The notes under the pieces are model-generated. The model was given only the letters and a program-made list of their open reading frames with translations, did no database searches and was not told the DNA's origin. Shown one piece after another: positions 32,781 to 44,410 of a stretch of 64,000 bases of DNA (position 1 is its first letter; the number at the start of each line of letters is the position of its first letter). Where the stretch lies: contig JBAIAC010000006.1 in the NCBI GenBank assembly GCA_037349315.1, positions 17,395,501 through 17,459,500 of the forward strand, written 5' to 3'. The DNA is from Chelydra serpentina (taxonomy: Eukaryota; Chordata; Testudines; Chelydridae). The translations under genes and the position numbers were made by a program.

Positions 32781-32869
32781 CTAACATGATGTTGGCCACC
32801 ATCGCATTGTTCATGCAGCTTGTATGCTTGACCCTTTCCCCCACCCTGCATCTGTTTTTATTTAGAGCA

Positions 32870-32985
32870 TAAGTACTTCAGGGCAGGGACTATCTGCTAC
32901 TCTGTGTTTGTATAGTGCCTAGCACAGTGGGAGCCCATTCTTGGTTGGTACTTAGGCTCTGTAGCAATAAACATGATCACTACTA
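32870..32985 (+). mobile_element. Ancient amniote repeat fragment
   Basis: GGGCAGGGACTATCTGCTACT, then TATAGTGCCTAGCACAGTGG, then AGCAATAAACATGATC is the conserved order of an old repeat present in many amniotes (CR1/L3 or MIR-type 3' region). Related fragments lie at 40105-40175, 40690-40770 and 43650-43785. Confidence 0.55.
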
Positions 32986-34904
32986 CTACTACCTTATAAA
33001 AACACAGCTTGCTTAAACTGATTTGATTAGATATCTGAGACTATACTGGGATCCAAAACTGTGTTAAACCCAGACGTGATCAATATAATTGTACAGTCTC
33101 TGAGGTGAGATTGCTGTTTATTATACATAATGGGTGAAACCCTCTCATCACTGAAGTCAATGGGAGTTTTTCCATTGACTTCAATGGAGCCAGGATTTCA
33201 CCCAGTGTTTTCCTGATATTGTTACCACATCCTTCCATTCCTTCCCTCTCATTTGTCTGCTTCATTCAAGTGTTGCTTCTTGACATAATCCTAGACTGTG
33301 ATCTCTCTGGGGTTAGGGTTAGGGACAATGGGGCCCTGCTTCTTGACAAAAACTACTAGCCACTACTGTAATACAAATTACTAATAACCGGAAACAGCAA
33401 TCATTGGTGTCAAATCATCAAAAGTCATCAGTGTTCGCATGTCTTTTAGAAGACAGAAAAGTTGCACCTCCACTGATATTAAAGATTCATAGATTTTAAG
33501 GCCATCAGATCATGTACTCTGCCCTCCTCCAGTACATCACAAGTCATAGAATTTCATCCAGTTACTTCTGTATTGAGCCCAATAGCGAAGCATAGAGGTC
33601 AGTTTCCACCTAGCCATACCCCTACCAAAGCACTAACATAAATGGCAGGATTGTCTGAATAAGGACGCTAGCACCAGGCCTGCTGTCAGTAACCACAATA
33701 CTCTCGTACCTACCAATATATTTATTAAAGTTAGATTATGCCAACTTGCATTCCATTCTCACACAACTACACTTGCCAACACACAACTAAAAATGTTGAG
33801 CATTCTTTTATCTTTTTTTCTTATTTGAATAATAGAAAAAGTATTGGTTAAGACAACAAGAGGACGCCGAGAAGAAAATGTAGTTTTTCTTGAATCGCAC
33901 CCTTAAAAACTTATGTTTAAGCATGATATGCTTTAATTGTAGAGTCCATATACTTGGAGTTGCAAATCCCTGTTCGGTACCTAGCTGAGAATTACCCATG
34001 TAGGGAAATAGTGTAATTAATCACAAACATATACTTAATGTGAACGGAGTGAGTATAGAGTATGAATTAAAAAACATTTTTGGTGAGAAGAACTATTTCC
34101 TGTGAGATTTGCATAGAAATGGCCTAAATAACTATATTTGGGAATAGAGCCCACACAGTTCAAACTGGTATGATTTATTAAACATAGTTCTTAAAGATAC
34201 TGAACATAAGACGGGGGGTGTAAATCAAGAGAGAAATAATACATACAACAGAAATGGCCCAGAGAAGAGTAGCTGTTCGTTTAATAAATAGTATAAGCTT
34301 CACACAAATCTCCAGGTAATAACACAGTATTCAACACATTTAATGAAGAGCAACAACAACAAAAAAGGGCATTTTAATTTAACATGGGAGATAGCTCCAA
34401 GTCTAGCTCAGCTATGCTGTTGAATAAGTGTTTCAGCCATAAGGTTGTTATAGAGACAAATACAGTAGTTTTTTTATCCTTCATTACTGGAAACCGACTC
34501 ATGCAGGAACAGCTTTGTATCATATTATCAGAAATGAAATTATCTGACTTTGTTTGAATCATCAATATGATATTAAAAAAGTGACAACAGTGATTTTTGT
34601 ACCATACTGCAATTGGATATAATAGTGGAGCTAATAATATCCATGATTATTGCCTATGGTCCATAGCCTGTAAAAGAGCCAAGTGTTTTTCTTACTCTTC
34701 TTTAGAAAGCACTTTTATGGGGGTGATTTAGATTCTTCTCTGCATTTTCTTTTCTAGTGTGGTTTAACTGTTATCACTAAAACAAGACAGTTTGCCTGGA
34801 TAAAAGAGTTTGTAATCTAAGGTCCCAGTTCAGCAAGGTTCTTAAACACATGCCTAACTATAAACATGTGAATGGTCCCATTGAAGTCAGTAGCACTATT
34901 CGTG
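32986..34904. other. No gene; short interstitial telomere-like motif
   Basis: At 33309-33324 the sequence reads GGGGTTAGGGTTAGGG, two and a half vertebrate telomere units. At 33140-33210 an inverted pair of TGAAGTCAATGGGAG/CCATTGACTTCAATGG is a common old-repeat signature. Otherwise unrecognised, AT-rich. Confidence 0.5.
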
Positions 34905-35065
34905 CACGGATTGGCGGGTAGCGATCAATCTCTCGGCGGTCGATTTATTGCATCCAGTGTAGACGTGATAAATCGATCCCCGAGCGCTCTCCCCGTCGAC
35001 TCCGGAACTCCATCACCACGAGAGGCAGAAGCAGAGTTGACGGGGGATATAGGCTGGGTAGACCC
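34905..35065. repeat. Possible MITE with CGATTTAT/ATAAATCG inverted words
   Basis: GGTCGATTTATTGC (34938) and GATAAATCGATCCC (34968) form a short inverted repeat, followed by CTCCCCGTCGACTCC and its partial inverse GAGTTGACGGGG near 35034. I recall similar segments in turtle genomes. No target duplication was found. Confidence 0.4.
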
Positions 35066-36192
35066 TGGAGACAGCAGCTGGGAAAGCAGCATCCTCTCAG
35101 CAGCCTCTCTCCTGTGGAGCCCCTGGCAGGATTGAAAGCTGACATCCCTCAATAGGAATCCATTTGGCTTGCGCAGGGAGGTGTGATTAATACCCCTCTG
35201 AGCCAGGTTCAGCGAATGTCACCCACAGTGCAGGGTTTCTTTTGTGACTATTACATCACTCACGTTGCATTCCCTTCCTCTCTCCTGTGCCCCACTTCTC
35301 AGATACTTTAAAATATAACAGAAACCTAAAAAGTGCTCTTTGGGTCACAGTTCCTGTGTCTTTTCCTTCCTCTTCTCCCATTTATCTCTCTAATGCAACC
35401 ACTAATCTAGTCCAAGAGTTTGCCTCCTCCATACCAGAAAAGTATATCAGATTGTGAATGTGATGGAGAAGCAGAGATATTGCTCGGAACATGACCTGAT
35501 ATTTCAGCAGCTTTGTTGACTCCCGCACTTACAATGGATTAAAATTCATGCTGTCTGGAAAGGCAATCTTCTTTTTCGCCTTGTCACTTGGTGATTGGTG
35601 GGCCCAACATGTATTAAGCCTAAAACCTACGAGGCACACCAAACTACCAAGAGGCTTTGAGAATGCTGTTAAGCTATTGTGGGAAAAGACTGTTTGCAAA
35701 AGATACAAAATGCATACTGACTTGTTATTTAACTTAGTAAATGATTTTGCAAGGAATGTATTAAATTTTGCAAGGAATGTACAAGACCACAGATGTTAAA
35801 TTGACAAATGTAATGTATTTATTGGAAAGGTATATCTATATATAAATGGCATAAACAGTGGCACCAGACACTGACCTTGCAGTTAGAAATTTATGAAATA
35901 TGATGGGAAGTTTGGAAATGTGCTAAAAATAAAGATAAGTTTGTATGTGAAAAGAGGAACCTGTTTAAAGTGAAATAGTAAACCCAGTACCTATAACAAG
36001 GTCTCACTATAGGCAATGAGTCAAACTGGAATCAGTCTGTCATCTTTGTTATCAGCTGCAAGCTTTAGTTACACAGACTGTGTGCCTTCCCACAGATGGT
36101 GTAATGAAAGTGTCTCTCTGTTATGCGCTGTACTGACAACTGATTAATACATTTCAATCAAGCTTAGATACCTGAGGTCTCTGTCTTATTAC
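35066..36192. other. No recognised feature
   Basis: Nothing supportable as gene or named repeat. Confidence 0.5.
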
Positions 36193-36414
36193 CAGGGGCA
36201 CCCAGAGTGTGTGTGGGGGAAATGGGGCAATTTGCCCCAGGCCCTGCAGGGGCCCCCGGACTCAGGGGGGGCGCGCAATGTCCAGCGCTCCGGCAGCACT
36301 TCTGTGTTTCGCTGCCGCCGCCGCTTTTTGGGGCGGTGTTTTGGTGGCATTTCGGTGGAGGGGCCCCTGAATGCTGCTTTTCCCCAGCCCCCCTGAATCC
36401 TCTGGGCTGCCCTG
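36193..36414. mobile_element. GC-rich hAT MITE, perfect 8-bp duplication
   Basis: 222 bp with ends CAGGGGCACCCAGAG and, inverted, CAGGGCAGCCCAGAG (13 of 15 identical). Flanks are CTTATTAC at 36185-36192 and 36415-36422. Its terminal sequence differs from those of the MITEs at 11060 and 22537, so it is a separate family. Open frames across it are spurious. Confidence 0.92.
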
Positions 36415-36422
36415 CTTATTAC

Positions 36423-37750
36423 TAAAGAGACTGCACCTACATTAGTAATACACTCTTCCTGTACATAACAAGCATAGACTGAAGAGCAAGACTACCATTC
36501 AAATGACTACAGCCCTGTTGAGTGTGAAAGCCTTGTTCCTGAGAACTTACTGATGGGACAAAAAGATTCCACCCAGATTTGAAACAGCCATACTTTGCAT
36601 GTTTTCTGCAGTTTAAAGCCTTTCTTTTGATTGTATACCCTTGCTTACTTGTTTTTAGGATAGGAAATAAAAGAAGAACCAATCAAACAACATATACATC
36701 AGACACTTGACTATAAAAAGGGGCACGTTGGTCATTTAAAAATAAATTAAACAAATAATATTGGTTGATACTAATTTCAAAGGGGTTTACAGGAATTAGG
36801 AAGCCAAATCGCATTGATTTTTCAACAGAATTTGCTCCCTTGAGCCTCTTGAAAAATCAGCCATTTGGGGTCAGAAGATTTCCTGTGCTTTGGCTCCTTT
36901 TTGCACTGTTCTGGTAAAGCAAAAAGCAAAGTAGTTACCCTAAGTCAGCAGCTGAGGATTGTGCCTGCATCGAGCATATCTTTTCCCTCTTACGGAATAA
37001 CATTGGGAAGACCAGATATCACCCACACATTCAGAATGGTTAAAAACCTATGATAAAAATAGCATCTCTGTAACAATTTCTATAAAGACATGTAGAGACA
37101 ATTTAATGAGACATGGCTGTTCTACCACAACCGTGTTGACCCAGATACAAGCTGACCCTCCTAGCCCTCTTGGTTCTGAATCCCTGCCATAGTAAAGCAA
37201 TCCCTGAAACCAATAAACTGGAAAAAATTCAGAAGACAAACAAGTCATCAAAAATATTCCTCCCTGACAAAAAATACAAATAATAAGAGTGCTATGTCCC
37301 AGAGATGATACAATGCTATCGATATAGTCTTACAATGGCTCTGAAATCTTGAATTACATGAGATATCAAACCTCTCTTGACCTGTCACCTGAATCCTTAT
37401 TCACAAAGGACCTGATCTTGCTCTAACACTCTGGATCAAACTCATTGCCATCTTTAGGGTCGGGAAGGAATTGTCCCCAAGGTCAGATTGGCAGAGAGCT
37501 GGGTCCTTTTGCCTTCTTCTGAAGTATGGGGTGCTGATTTCTTGCTAGGTTCAAGTGGGCATCTCTCACCAAATCAATTCCCGTCCATTTCAGAGGCCTT
37601 GGACATTGATGCACCTCAGTCCATTTTACTCCCTGCAAGGAACATAGTAGCATAGTCTCTGGAGGGCTGTAATGTTTTAGTCTAATCCAGGTTATTGGTC
37701 TCAATGCAGGAATTGGTCTGGGTGGGGTTTGTACATTTGCAAATTTCAGA
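36423..37750. other. No recognised feature
   Basis: Unremarkable sequence with only short, unsupported frames. Confidence 0.5.
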
Positions 37751-38300
37751 GGTTTCCTGGTCTTGCTTACAGGGTATTTGGGCTACATATGCTTTGGGAA
37801 GCATATGATCTGGGCATAGCAGCAGTCAGTGAGTCAAAATTAGGTGGGTTGAGGTGTGCCTCTATATTTTTAGGGAGCAGCCTGCTTTGTTTCTTTCTGT
37901 GTTGGGGGTTTTGTGAATTATTCTGAATTCTAAGAAATAAAGTACAGTCAACCTGTGGACATATTTGTCAGAGGATGCTGTGAGGGCCAAGACTATAACA
38001 GAGTTCAGAAAAGAACTAGATAAATTCATGGAGGATAGGACCATCAATGGCTATTAGCCAGGATGGGCAGGGATGGTGTCCCTAGCCTCTGTGTGCCAGA
38101 AGCTGGGAATGGGTGACAGGGGATGGATCATTTGATGATTACCTGTTCTGTTCATTATCTCTGGGGTACCTGGCATTGGCTACTGTCGGAAGACAGGATA
38201 CTGGGCTAGATGGACCTTTGGTCTGACCCAATGTGGCCTTTCTTATGTAAAGTAGCATTACATTGCAAACTCCCAGAACGAGTAGACTACGTTGATTAGC
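37751..38300 (+). mobile_element. LTR-like repeat A, copy 1, interrupted by a CR1
   Basis: Segments GCCTGCTTTGTTTCTTTCTG, TTATTCTGAATTCTAAG, AATAAAGTA and, after the CR1, GCATTACATTGCAAACTCCC and ACGAGTAG are collinear with 41985-42205. The AATAAA and lack of coding sequence suggest the R/U5 part of an LTR, but I cannot name the family and see no TG...CA ends. Confidence 0.55.
37945..38247 (+). mobile_element. CR1 LINE 3' fragment with TAAAGTA duplication
   Basis: 303-bp 5'-truncated turtle-type CR1 (CAGTCAACCTGTGGACA through GGATACTGGGCTAGATGG and ending TTTCTTATG). TAAAGTA at 37938-37944 is repeated at 38248-38254, and the host repeat reads through once one copy is removed. Confidence 0.88.
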
Positions 38301-38324
38301 TAATTTATCTGATTGTCTGCTATG

Positions 38325-38405
38325 AATATAACAGTTCGGTGGCCTGTCCAGTGCAGGAGGTCAGACTAGATAATCTGATGGTACCTTGTAGCCTTTAACT
38401 GTATG
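38325..38405 (+). mobile_element. CR1-type 3' fragment, another subfamily
   Basis: GCAGGAGGTCAGACTAGATAA followed by TCTGATGGTACCTTGTAGCC is the signature CR1 tail region. Short and diverged. Confidence 0.6.
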
Positions 38406-38700
38406 ACCCAGTGCTCACTTAAGTACATGGAGCTCTTTCCATTGATATCGGTGGATGCTGGAACAGGTTCAAAGGCCCCAATACTGCCAATTTACTCTTG
38501 TTGAGTAGTACTTTCCTTTGTAAGGTACTCTATTGGCACAGCCCCATTCAGCCAGGCTAAGGCTGCTAATTACTCTCCTGCTCAGACTTGTTAAAATTGT
38601 AACTTCAGCGGTGTATGACACTTACTGCACTACTCACCCAATACTCCTGTTGTGAGTCAGTGGGGGCAGGAGAAGCCTTGGTTCTGTCCACCCAAACTTA
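38406..38700. other. No recognised feature
   Basis: No gene or clear repeat. The segment ends in AACTTA, the left duplication of the SINE that follows. Confidence 0.45.
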
Positions 38701-38879
38701 GAATCATAGAATCTCAGAGTTGGAAGGGACCTTAGGAGGTCATCTAGTCCAACCCCCTGCTCAAAGCAGGACCAATCCCCAATTTTTGCCCCAGAACCCT
38801 AAATGGCCCCCTCAAGGATTGAACTCACAACCCTGGGTTTAGCAAGCCAATGCTCAAACCACTGAGCTATCCCTCCCCC
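38701..38879 (-). mobile_element. Tortoise Pol III/SINE, copy 1
   Basis: Read on the minus strand: a tRNA-like head (GGATAGCTCAGTGGTTTGAG at the right end, with box A TAGCTCAGTGG and box B-like GGGTTGTGAGTTCAATCC), then a short body, then a CR1-type tail (AAGGTCCCTTCCAACTCTGA). This is the SINE whose 3' end was borrowed from a CR1 LINE and that depends on the LINE machinery. AACTT flanks both sides (38695-38699 and 38880-38884). Confidence 0.92.
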
Positions 38880-39949
38880 AACTTGCTGGCCAGAGTAGCT
38901 CAGGATGTAGTAAGCACACCCGAGGTAAGTGGTTCCATGAAACTAATGAAGTAATTTACTTGCTCCCAGAGCCAGGAAGAAGCCAGGGAAGGAAAGGTGA
39001 CTCTCTCTGGTCCATTCCTGATGTGGGCTGCTATGTGGTACCTCCTGCTCAGTTTCAGTATAACCCACGGTAATCAAGGTGACACAACTAGGTTCCAAAT
39101 GTTTCTTTTTAGCATGTTGCTAAAGATGCTGTTAAAAGAAGGAATGCTATAGACAGCCCAATTATCAGGAGTTGTCTGCGCAGCCAGTATGTCCAACATA
39201 CAAAAAAATAGTTTACAGATTGTTTGTCACGAAGCACAACCAGCCTTTCCACTTGATTTTGTCTATTGGGAAGTCAGCAAAAGAGTCATAAAAATGGAGC
39301 TGGTGGGAGAAAGTCTCACTGGGGTGAAATTCTTGTGTTTAAAAGGAGAGGTGGAAATATGGGAAAGGAGCTAAAAGTATCCTGAATTACTTCAAAAGAG
39401 TATTGAGATGCTCAGGGTAGAAGTGGAAAATATGGCCAGCTTTTACTCCCAGAATTCAACAGTTCTGTAATGCAAAGAATAGTGGAGGTGGAAAAGCAGC
39501 AGCTTGTCACATCTATACTTAGGCTTGTGTGTGGTGAATATGATGCTTATTGGCAGCTATGTAAATTAGTGGAAATTTAGGGCCTCGTCTTACCACCGGT
39601 GATTTTAGTTGTAAGCTATTATTTATTCAGCGTTAAAAAGATTTTAGTTCCATCAGTCTCCCTAGCAGCAGGGACTTTGTTTTCGGATGACTCACAGTAC
39701 AGTTCAGTGCATTTCATTTATACTGCATTTTATAAGAAATCTCAAGAGAACAACTTGTAGTTCCTGAGAGGACATGCCACGGAATTGGGTGTGCCACCAG
39801 ACACCCTTGGTGTATGACCTCTACTGAACCAGGGCAAACAAGCGTGTGTGTTAACCTTTGGGGATAAATTGTCAAAGACAAAAAGGGAGTTATGTCATCT
39901 GACTGCCTGTTGGAAGGGAACATAAGGTCAGTTCAGATACTGATGAAGT
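38880..39949. other. No recognised feature
   Basis: No gene or named repeat between the two SINE copies. Confidence 0.5.
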
Positions 39950-40104
39950 CATAGAATATCAGGGTTGGAAGGTCATCTAGTCCAACCCCCTGCTCAAAGC
40001 AGGACCAATCCCTAATTTTTGCCCCAGATGGCCCCCTCAAGGCTTGAACTCACAACCCTGGGTTTAGCAGGCCAATGCTCAAACCACTGAGCTATCCCTC
40101 CCCG
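39950..40104 (-). mobile_element. Tortoise Pol III/SINE, copy 2
   Basis: Same minus-strand order as copy 1, but with internal deletions (about 20 bp missing in the CR1-type tail and body). TGAAGT occurs immediately outside both ends (39944-39949 and 40105-40110), giving its target duplication. Confidence 0.92.
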
Positions 40105-41984
40105 TGAAGTATTTGATTCCAAGCTCTTTGGGACAGGGACCATCACTTTCGTACTTGTGTCTACAATTCCTACTGTGATGTCCACTGTCTAATATTGGAG
40201 ATTGCACTATGGATTGCCAGAGTTAAACCCAGGAGCTGCTACAGCTTGATCTTATGAAAAGTCCTTCCTCTCCCTCCCCCCAAAAAATCATATCATATTT
40301 TTGGAAAAAAAAATCATACTGAATTAGGACAAATAGTCAAAAACATGATTTTTCTTTGTGGGAAGGGATTTTCCAAAAAAAAAAAAAAAAAAAAAAAGTT
40401 TTGGGAGAAATGAACTGGAATTTTTCAGCTTGCCCGTTGTTTGCCTGGAAGTGAAATCGACAAGAGCCTTCCCGACAGGCAAACAGGGAACCATCATTTC
40501 TGTAGTTCCAAGAGAAAATAACTTTTTTTTTGTTGCAAAAGTGAAAAATTCTTGTGGAAAATGTTGATTTTGTGAAAAGAGCATTTTCCATTGGAAAATT
40601 GCTCCGATGGAAAATTGCTGACTACATCCAGTAACAACTCAGATCCTCTGAACTGGGCACATAGGGGGACCTGTAACAGACCCTCATCCCTGGATTGTTT
40701 TAGCACTATGAGTGCCTAATCCGTGATTGGGGACGCTAGGCACTACTAAAATATAAATAATAATATTTACTATCATCTTGGTGAGCTAAGAAGTGTTTGT
40801 TCTGCCATTTACCTGTTTACTTCATCGTTTTAATGACAAATCACTACTGTAAACTTTACAACAGATGCAGATAAGTCGCTTCATTCCCAGCAAACTGTGA
40901 GCCATTGTTAGAAAGTGAAGGTAGGATTGGCTGAGGCACCACTATATTTAGAAAAGCAGCATCCTTTTTGCTAGAGATCGGACATGCATCAGAGGAGCGA
41001 TTAATGCAGCAGAGATGAAACAGGAAAGAGGAAAAAATCCCTAAAGGAAGAATTACTATAAAAAGGAATTTTGAGCCACTTAATGAAGCAGAGACAGAGA
41101 GGATTCCCCAAAGGAAGAATAGTTACAAGAGGAATTGTTGGCCACCAGGCAATATTTTTTTTTTTTAAATGAGATTTTTTTTCCCTTTTGGGTCTGATTC
41201 CTATAAAAGAATGAGGAAAACCTACCATTTTGTATTAACTTGTTATTTCCCTTCTGCACTCAGAAGACAAGAGTCTGCATGGAGTAGGGGCCTCGTCCTG
41301 CTAGATGTTGAGCTCCCTGACCCCAATCCAGTGAATGGCATAAGCATGTGCTTAACTTTAACCATACATACAATCCCAGTGAACTAATGGGAGTGCAGGT
41401 TTCTCTGTATTGGGACAAGAATGCTCATGTCCTTGAAGTTTTGACCCCAAAATGCTGAACAGAGGCTGTTGGGTTTTGGCATAATTCAGTGAGGTCATTG
41501 ATTAAGGAGGTGGCGTAGGTATACTTTGGATGATTTTAGCAGAGACTGGATCAGGTTTTTATTTGCTCCTAGTAAATTCCAATGGAATGTATCACTGTGT
41601 TTTGGAGGAGAGCATTGTGTGGGCATATTCACCCCAATCAAGTGTTCTATTCCACGTCTGGATTTTGGTATTCTACAGAATTTAGTTCATTTCCACATGG
41701 GAAGCTGGTAATATGATGTGTCTGCAGTTTGGTTTTGATCGCTTTAGGTCAGATTCTGATCTCATTTAAATCCCGTACTGATTTAATGTAAATAAGATCA
41801 CTTCTTATGTGAGTGTATATGAGATACACATTTGCTTTTCAATAATATTTGGGATTAATAGCTAGGGAAACTAATTAAAAGGGGCCCAGTACATCCTGTA
41901 CTGCATACTCACATGAGTAATTCTGTGGTGCTTTGGAAACTGGTTAAAAATGACAAGCTGTCACCTAAAATGTGAAGGATTTCT
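40105..41984. other. Ancient repeat fragments, poly(A) tract, otherwise unrecognised
   Basis: 40114-40175 (AAGCTCTTTGGGACAGGGAC) and 40690-40770 (GCACTATGAGTGCCTAATCC) resemble the old repeat at 32870. A poly(A) run lies at 40375-40397. At 41310-41420 GCATAAGCATGTGCTTAACTT belongs to another old palindromic repeat. No gene. Confidence 0.45.
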
Positions 41985-42205
41985 TGGTTCTGCTTGCATG
42001 CTTGGGAGCTCTGAAGGAAGCTATGTGATCTGGGTCACCTGTGTCAGTCTGGAAAGAGCCAGTCTAGAATCAAAGTAGAGTTGAGTTGTGCCTCAGGGAG
42101 TAGCCTGCTTTGTCTCTCTCTGTTTTGGGCTTCTTGTGTTATTCTGAATTATAAGAAATAAAGTAGTGCTACATTGCAACTATCCAGCAAGAGTGTTTAT
42201 GTTTT
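41985..42205 (+). mobile_element. LTR-like repeat A, copy 2
   Basis: Uninterrupted counterpart of 37751-38300: GGAGTAGCCTGCTTTGTCTC, GTTATTCTGAATTATAAG, AATAAAGTAGTGCTACATTGC and CCAGCAAGAGTG. Contains a polyadenylation signal AATAAA at about 42158. Confidence 0.6.
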
Positions 42206-43649
42206 TATCTAACTTTTCCATGTGTATGTCATTAACATAACAACCCTTACTCATGTGAGTAGTCCCACTACTGAAATCAATCTTGGGAGATTTTCAGTTG
42301 ACTTTGGGAGCAGGGTTAGCCCTAAAACATTATTTCTTTAAGGTGCCAATCCTGCAAGCACTTATGCACATGAGTAACTTTACTCATGCTCATATTCTTA
42401 CTTTAGTTGGTGGAATACTCCCAATTAATTCAATAGGCGTTTGATCAGAATCTGAATTCCAACAGTATAAATCCAGAGCAAATTCATTAACTTCATTTAG
42501 TTGCGCCCGATTTACAGACATGTAACAGACAGCAGAATATGATCTATTGTAAAAATACTGTTATATGAAAACATGGGGGAAATTCTGCCTCAGAAGCACA
42601 GGTAGTGCTCCCACTGATTTTTAAAATGATCCTTGGTTGCATGTCCCCAAATGCAGAATTATCTCATGGTGAGCAGTTAAGAAAGAACATGAAGTGCTAG
42701 TGTGAAAACCAGAATACCTTCGAATGTTCAGTATGAGCAAGCAAGAACACAATCCTGCTCACAGTGAAATCAGTGGGACTTTTGTAGGATTAGGCCCTTA
42801 ATGCCAATGTTAGAGTAGGAGTAAAAAGTTGTGTGGGAAGGAAAAACATCATGCGCTGAGAGCTGTCTTGGTGACATTTGCAGTGTTCACTAAGGGCGTT
42901 GGTGTATGTTTTTGTATACAAAGAATCTCCTCTCTGAAAGAATGTCAACTTCTTTATCTGTTCTTGTTTCTTGATAACTCTGCAGCGATACAAGAAGACT
43001 GAGGTGGAACAAATATCCTGCCCTTGGTTTAGTTATTCAGGATAGATAGAAGATTGCAAAAGGAGAACTGTTGGTGTATAATAAATAGACTGTGTTAAAA
43101 AGATTACAGCTTCCCATTGAAATTACAATAAGAAAATAACCAGTGACAAATATATCCAGTTGCTTTTTAATATCTTACAAAGCAGTCTCATTAAAACAAT
43201 ATTTAATTAAAATTCAATAAGTCCACAATGACAAAACTTTTTTTTTTCAGATTAAATTTAGATGATTATTTTTCCATGTTAGCTTTTTCCTAGTGAGGAA
43301 TGAGATGTGATTAGATTGCTGATCTCCTGTGTTTCCAGTGTGAAAGGCTGTTTCTTTAACTTTTTTTTTTTAAAGAGACTTTTTGAAATGATGGACTCTG
43401 ATTATCTTGTTAGGAAAAGGTATTTGTCATGTGTTAATTATTCACAAGTTTTCTTAAATAAATATAACTCATTTACTATTAAAATTAAGTGGTAATGGAT
43501 CTGGAGATATGCAGAACAGTTTGGGAATGAAAGCAAAGATTCAGAAGAGTATAACTTTAAAGGAACAGTATTTGTCATCTCTTAGATCCCTAAAATGACG
43601 AATCTACTATTCACTGTTAACGTTATTACTATTAATTTCACTCAGCATC
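42206..43649. other. Old repeat words, otherwise unrecognised
   Basis: 42260-42430 has CTCATGTGAGTAGTCCCACT and GCACTTATGCACATGAGTAA, part of an old repeat family also at 19764. 42730-42800 has a related CAGTGAAATCAGTGGGAC. No gene. Confidence 0.4.
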
Positions 43650-44030
43650 AGGACCCCATTCTGAGAGCACTGTACAGACATGTAGGAAGAGACTGTTCTT
43701 TTCCTGAAGAGCTATCATTTTGCTGTGTTTGTACAGCACCCACCACAACGGGGTGTTGGTCCATGATTGATAATACAAATATAACAATAATAATTAATTA
43801 ATAATTAATGCATTATTATTATTTTATTAAGGGACACAATATACAAGTAGAAGATTGGGAACTGAGGCACACAAAGCTAGATAGTGAACCCCTTATTAGT
43901 AGTGGTCAATTAATTTTAATGGGACTACCTGTGTGAGTAACCCCTGCCATTAAGAGTAGGGGGTTTATGGTTTGGTCAGGAGAAATTAAACGATTTGCCT
44001 AAGGTCACACAGGAAGTCTGTGGCAGAAAA
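43650..44030 (+). mobile_element. Ancient amniote repeat (CR1/L3-like) fragments
   Basis: Ordered fragments: CTGAGAGCACTGTACAGACA (43660), GTACAGCACCCACCACAACG (43731), and CGATTTGCCTAAGGTCACAC (43991). Such words mark an old retroelement present across amniotes. A further fragment at 44325-44410 (TGTGCTAGTCACTTACAAAT) starts the same series again. Confidence 0.5.
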
Positions 44031-44057
44031 TCCCTCCTCCCAAATATATTATAAAAT

Positions 44058-44125
44058 TATATATATATATATATATATAATGAGACTTCTCTCTTGCTCT
44101 TTCTTTCTCTCTCTCTCTCTATATA
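44058..44125. repeat. (TA)n and (CT)n microsatellites
   Basis: An uninterrupted TA run at 44058-44080 followed by TCTCTCT and TATATA runs. Confidence 0.9.
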
Positions 44126-44410
44126 TAAAATATGTACACACACAATTAAAAAAGTTCCTGGGAGGGAAGACTGGAACAATTACTTTAATGTTATATTTAA
44201 CACCCTGCAGGAACACGTCTATTAATCTGGATAATAACTATTCACTGCCAATATTTTTTTTACAAATTAGGTAGCCTTTCTGAAATTTTAATTATTTTTT
44301 ATTATTTGCATTGCAGTAGAGTCTAGTGGCCCCTGCTCCACTGTGCTAGTCACTTACAAATATCGAAAGTGCCTGCCTCAGAGAGCTTTCATTTGAATGA
44401 AAAGACAAGA

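Noticed and set aside
38807..38879. tRNA-like sequence with box A and box B
   Set aside because: It is the head of a SINE continuous with a CR1-type tail and flanked by a target duplication, not a functional tRNA gene.
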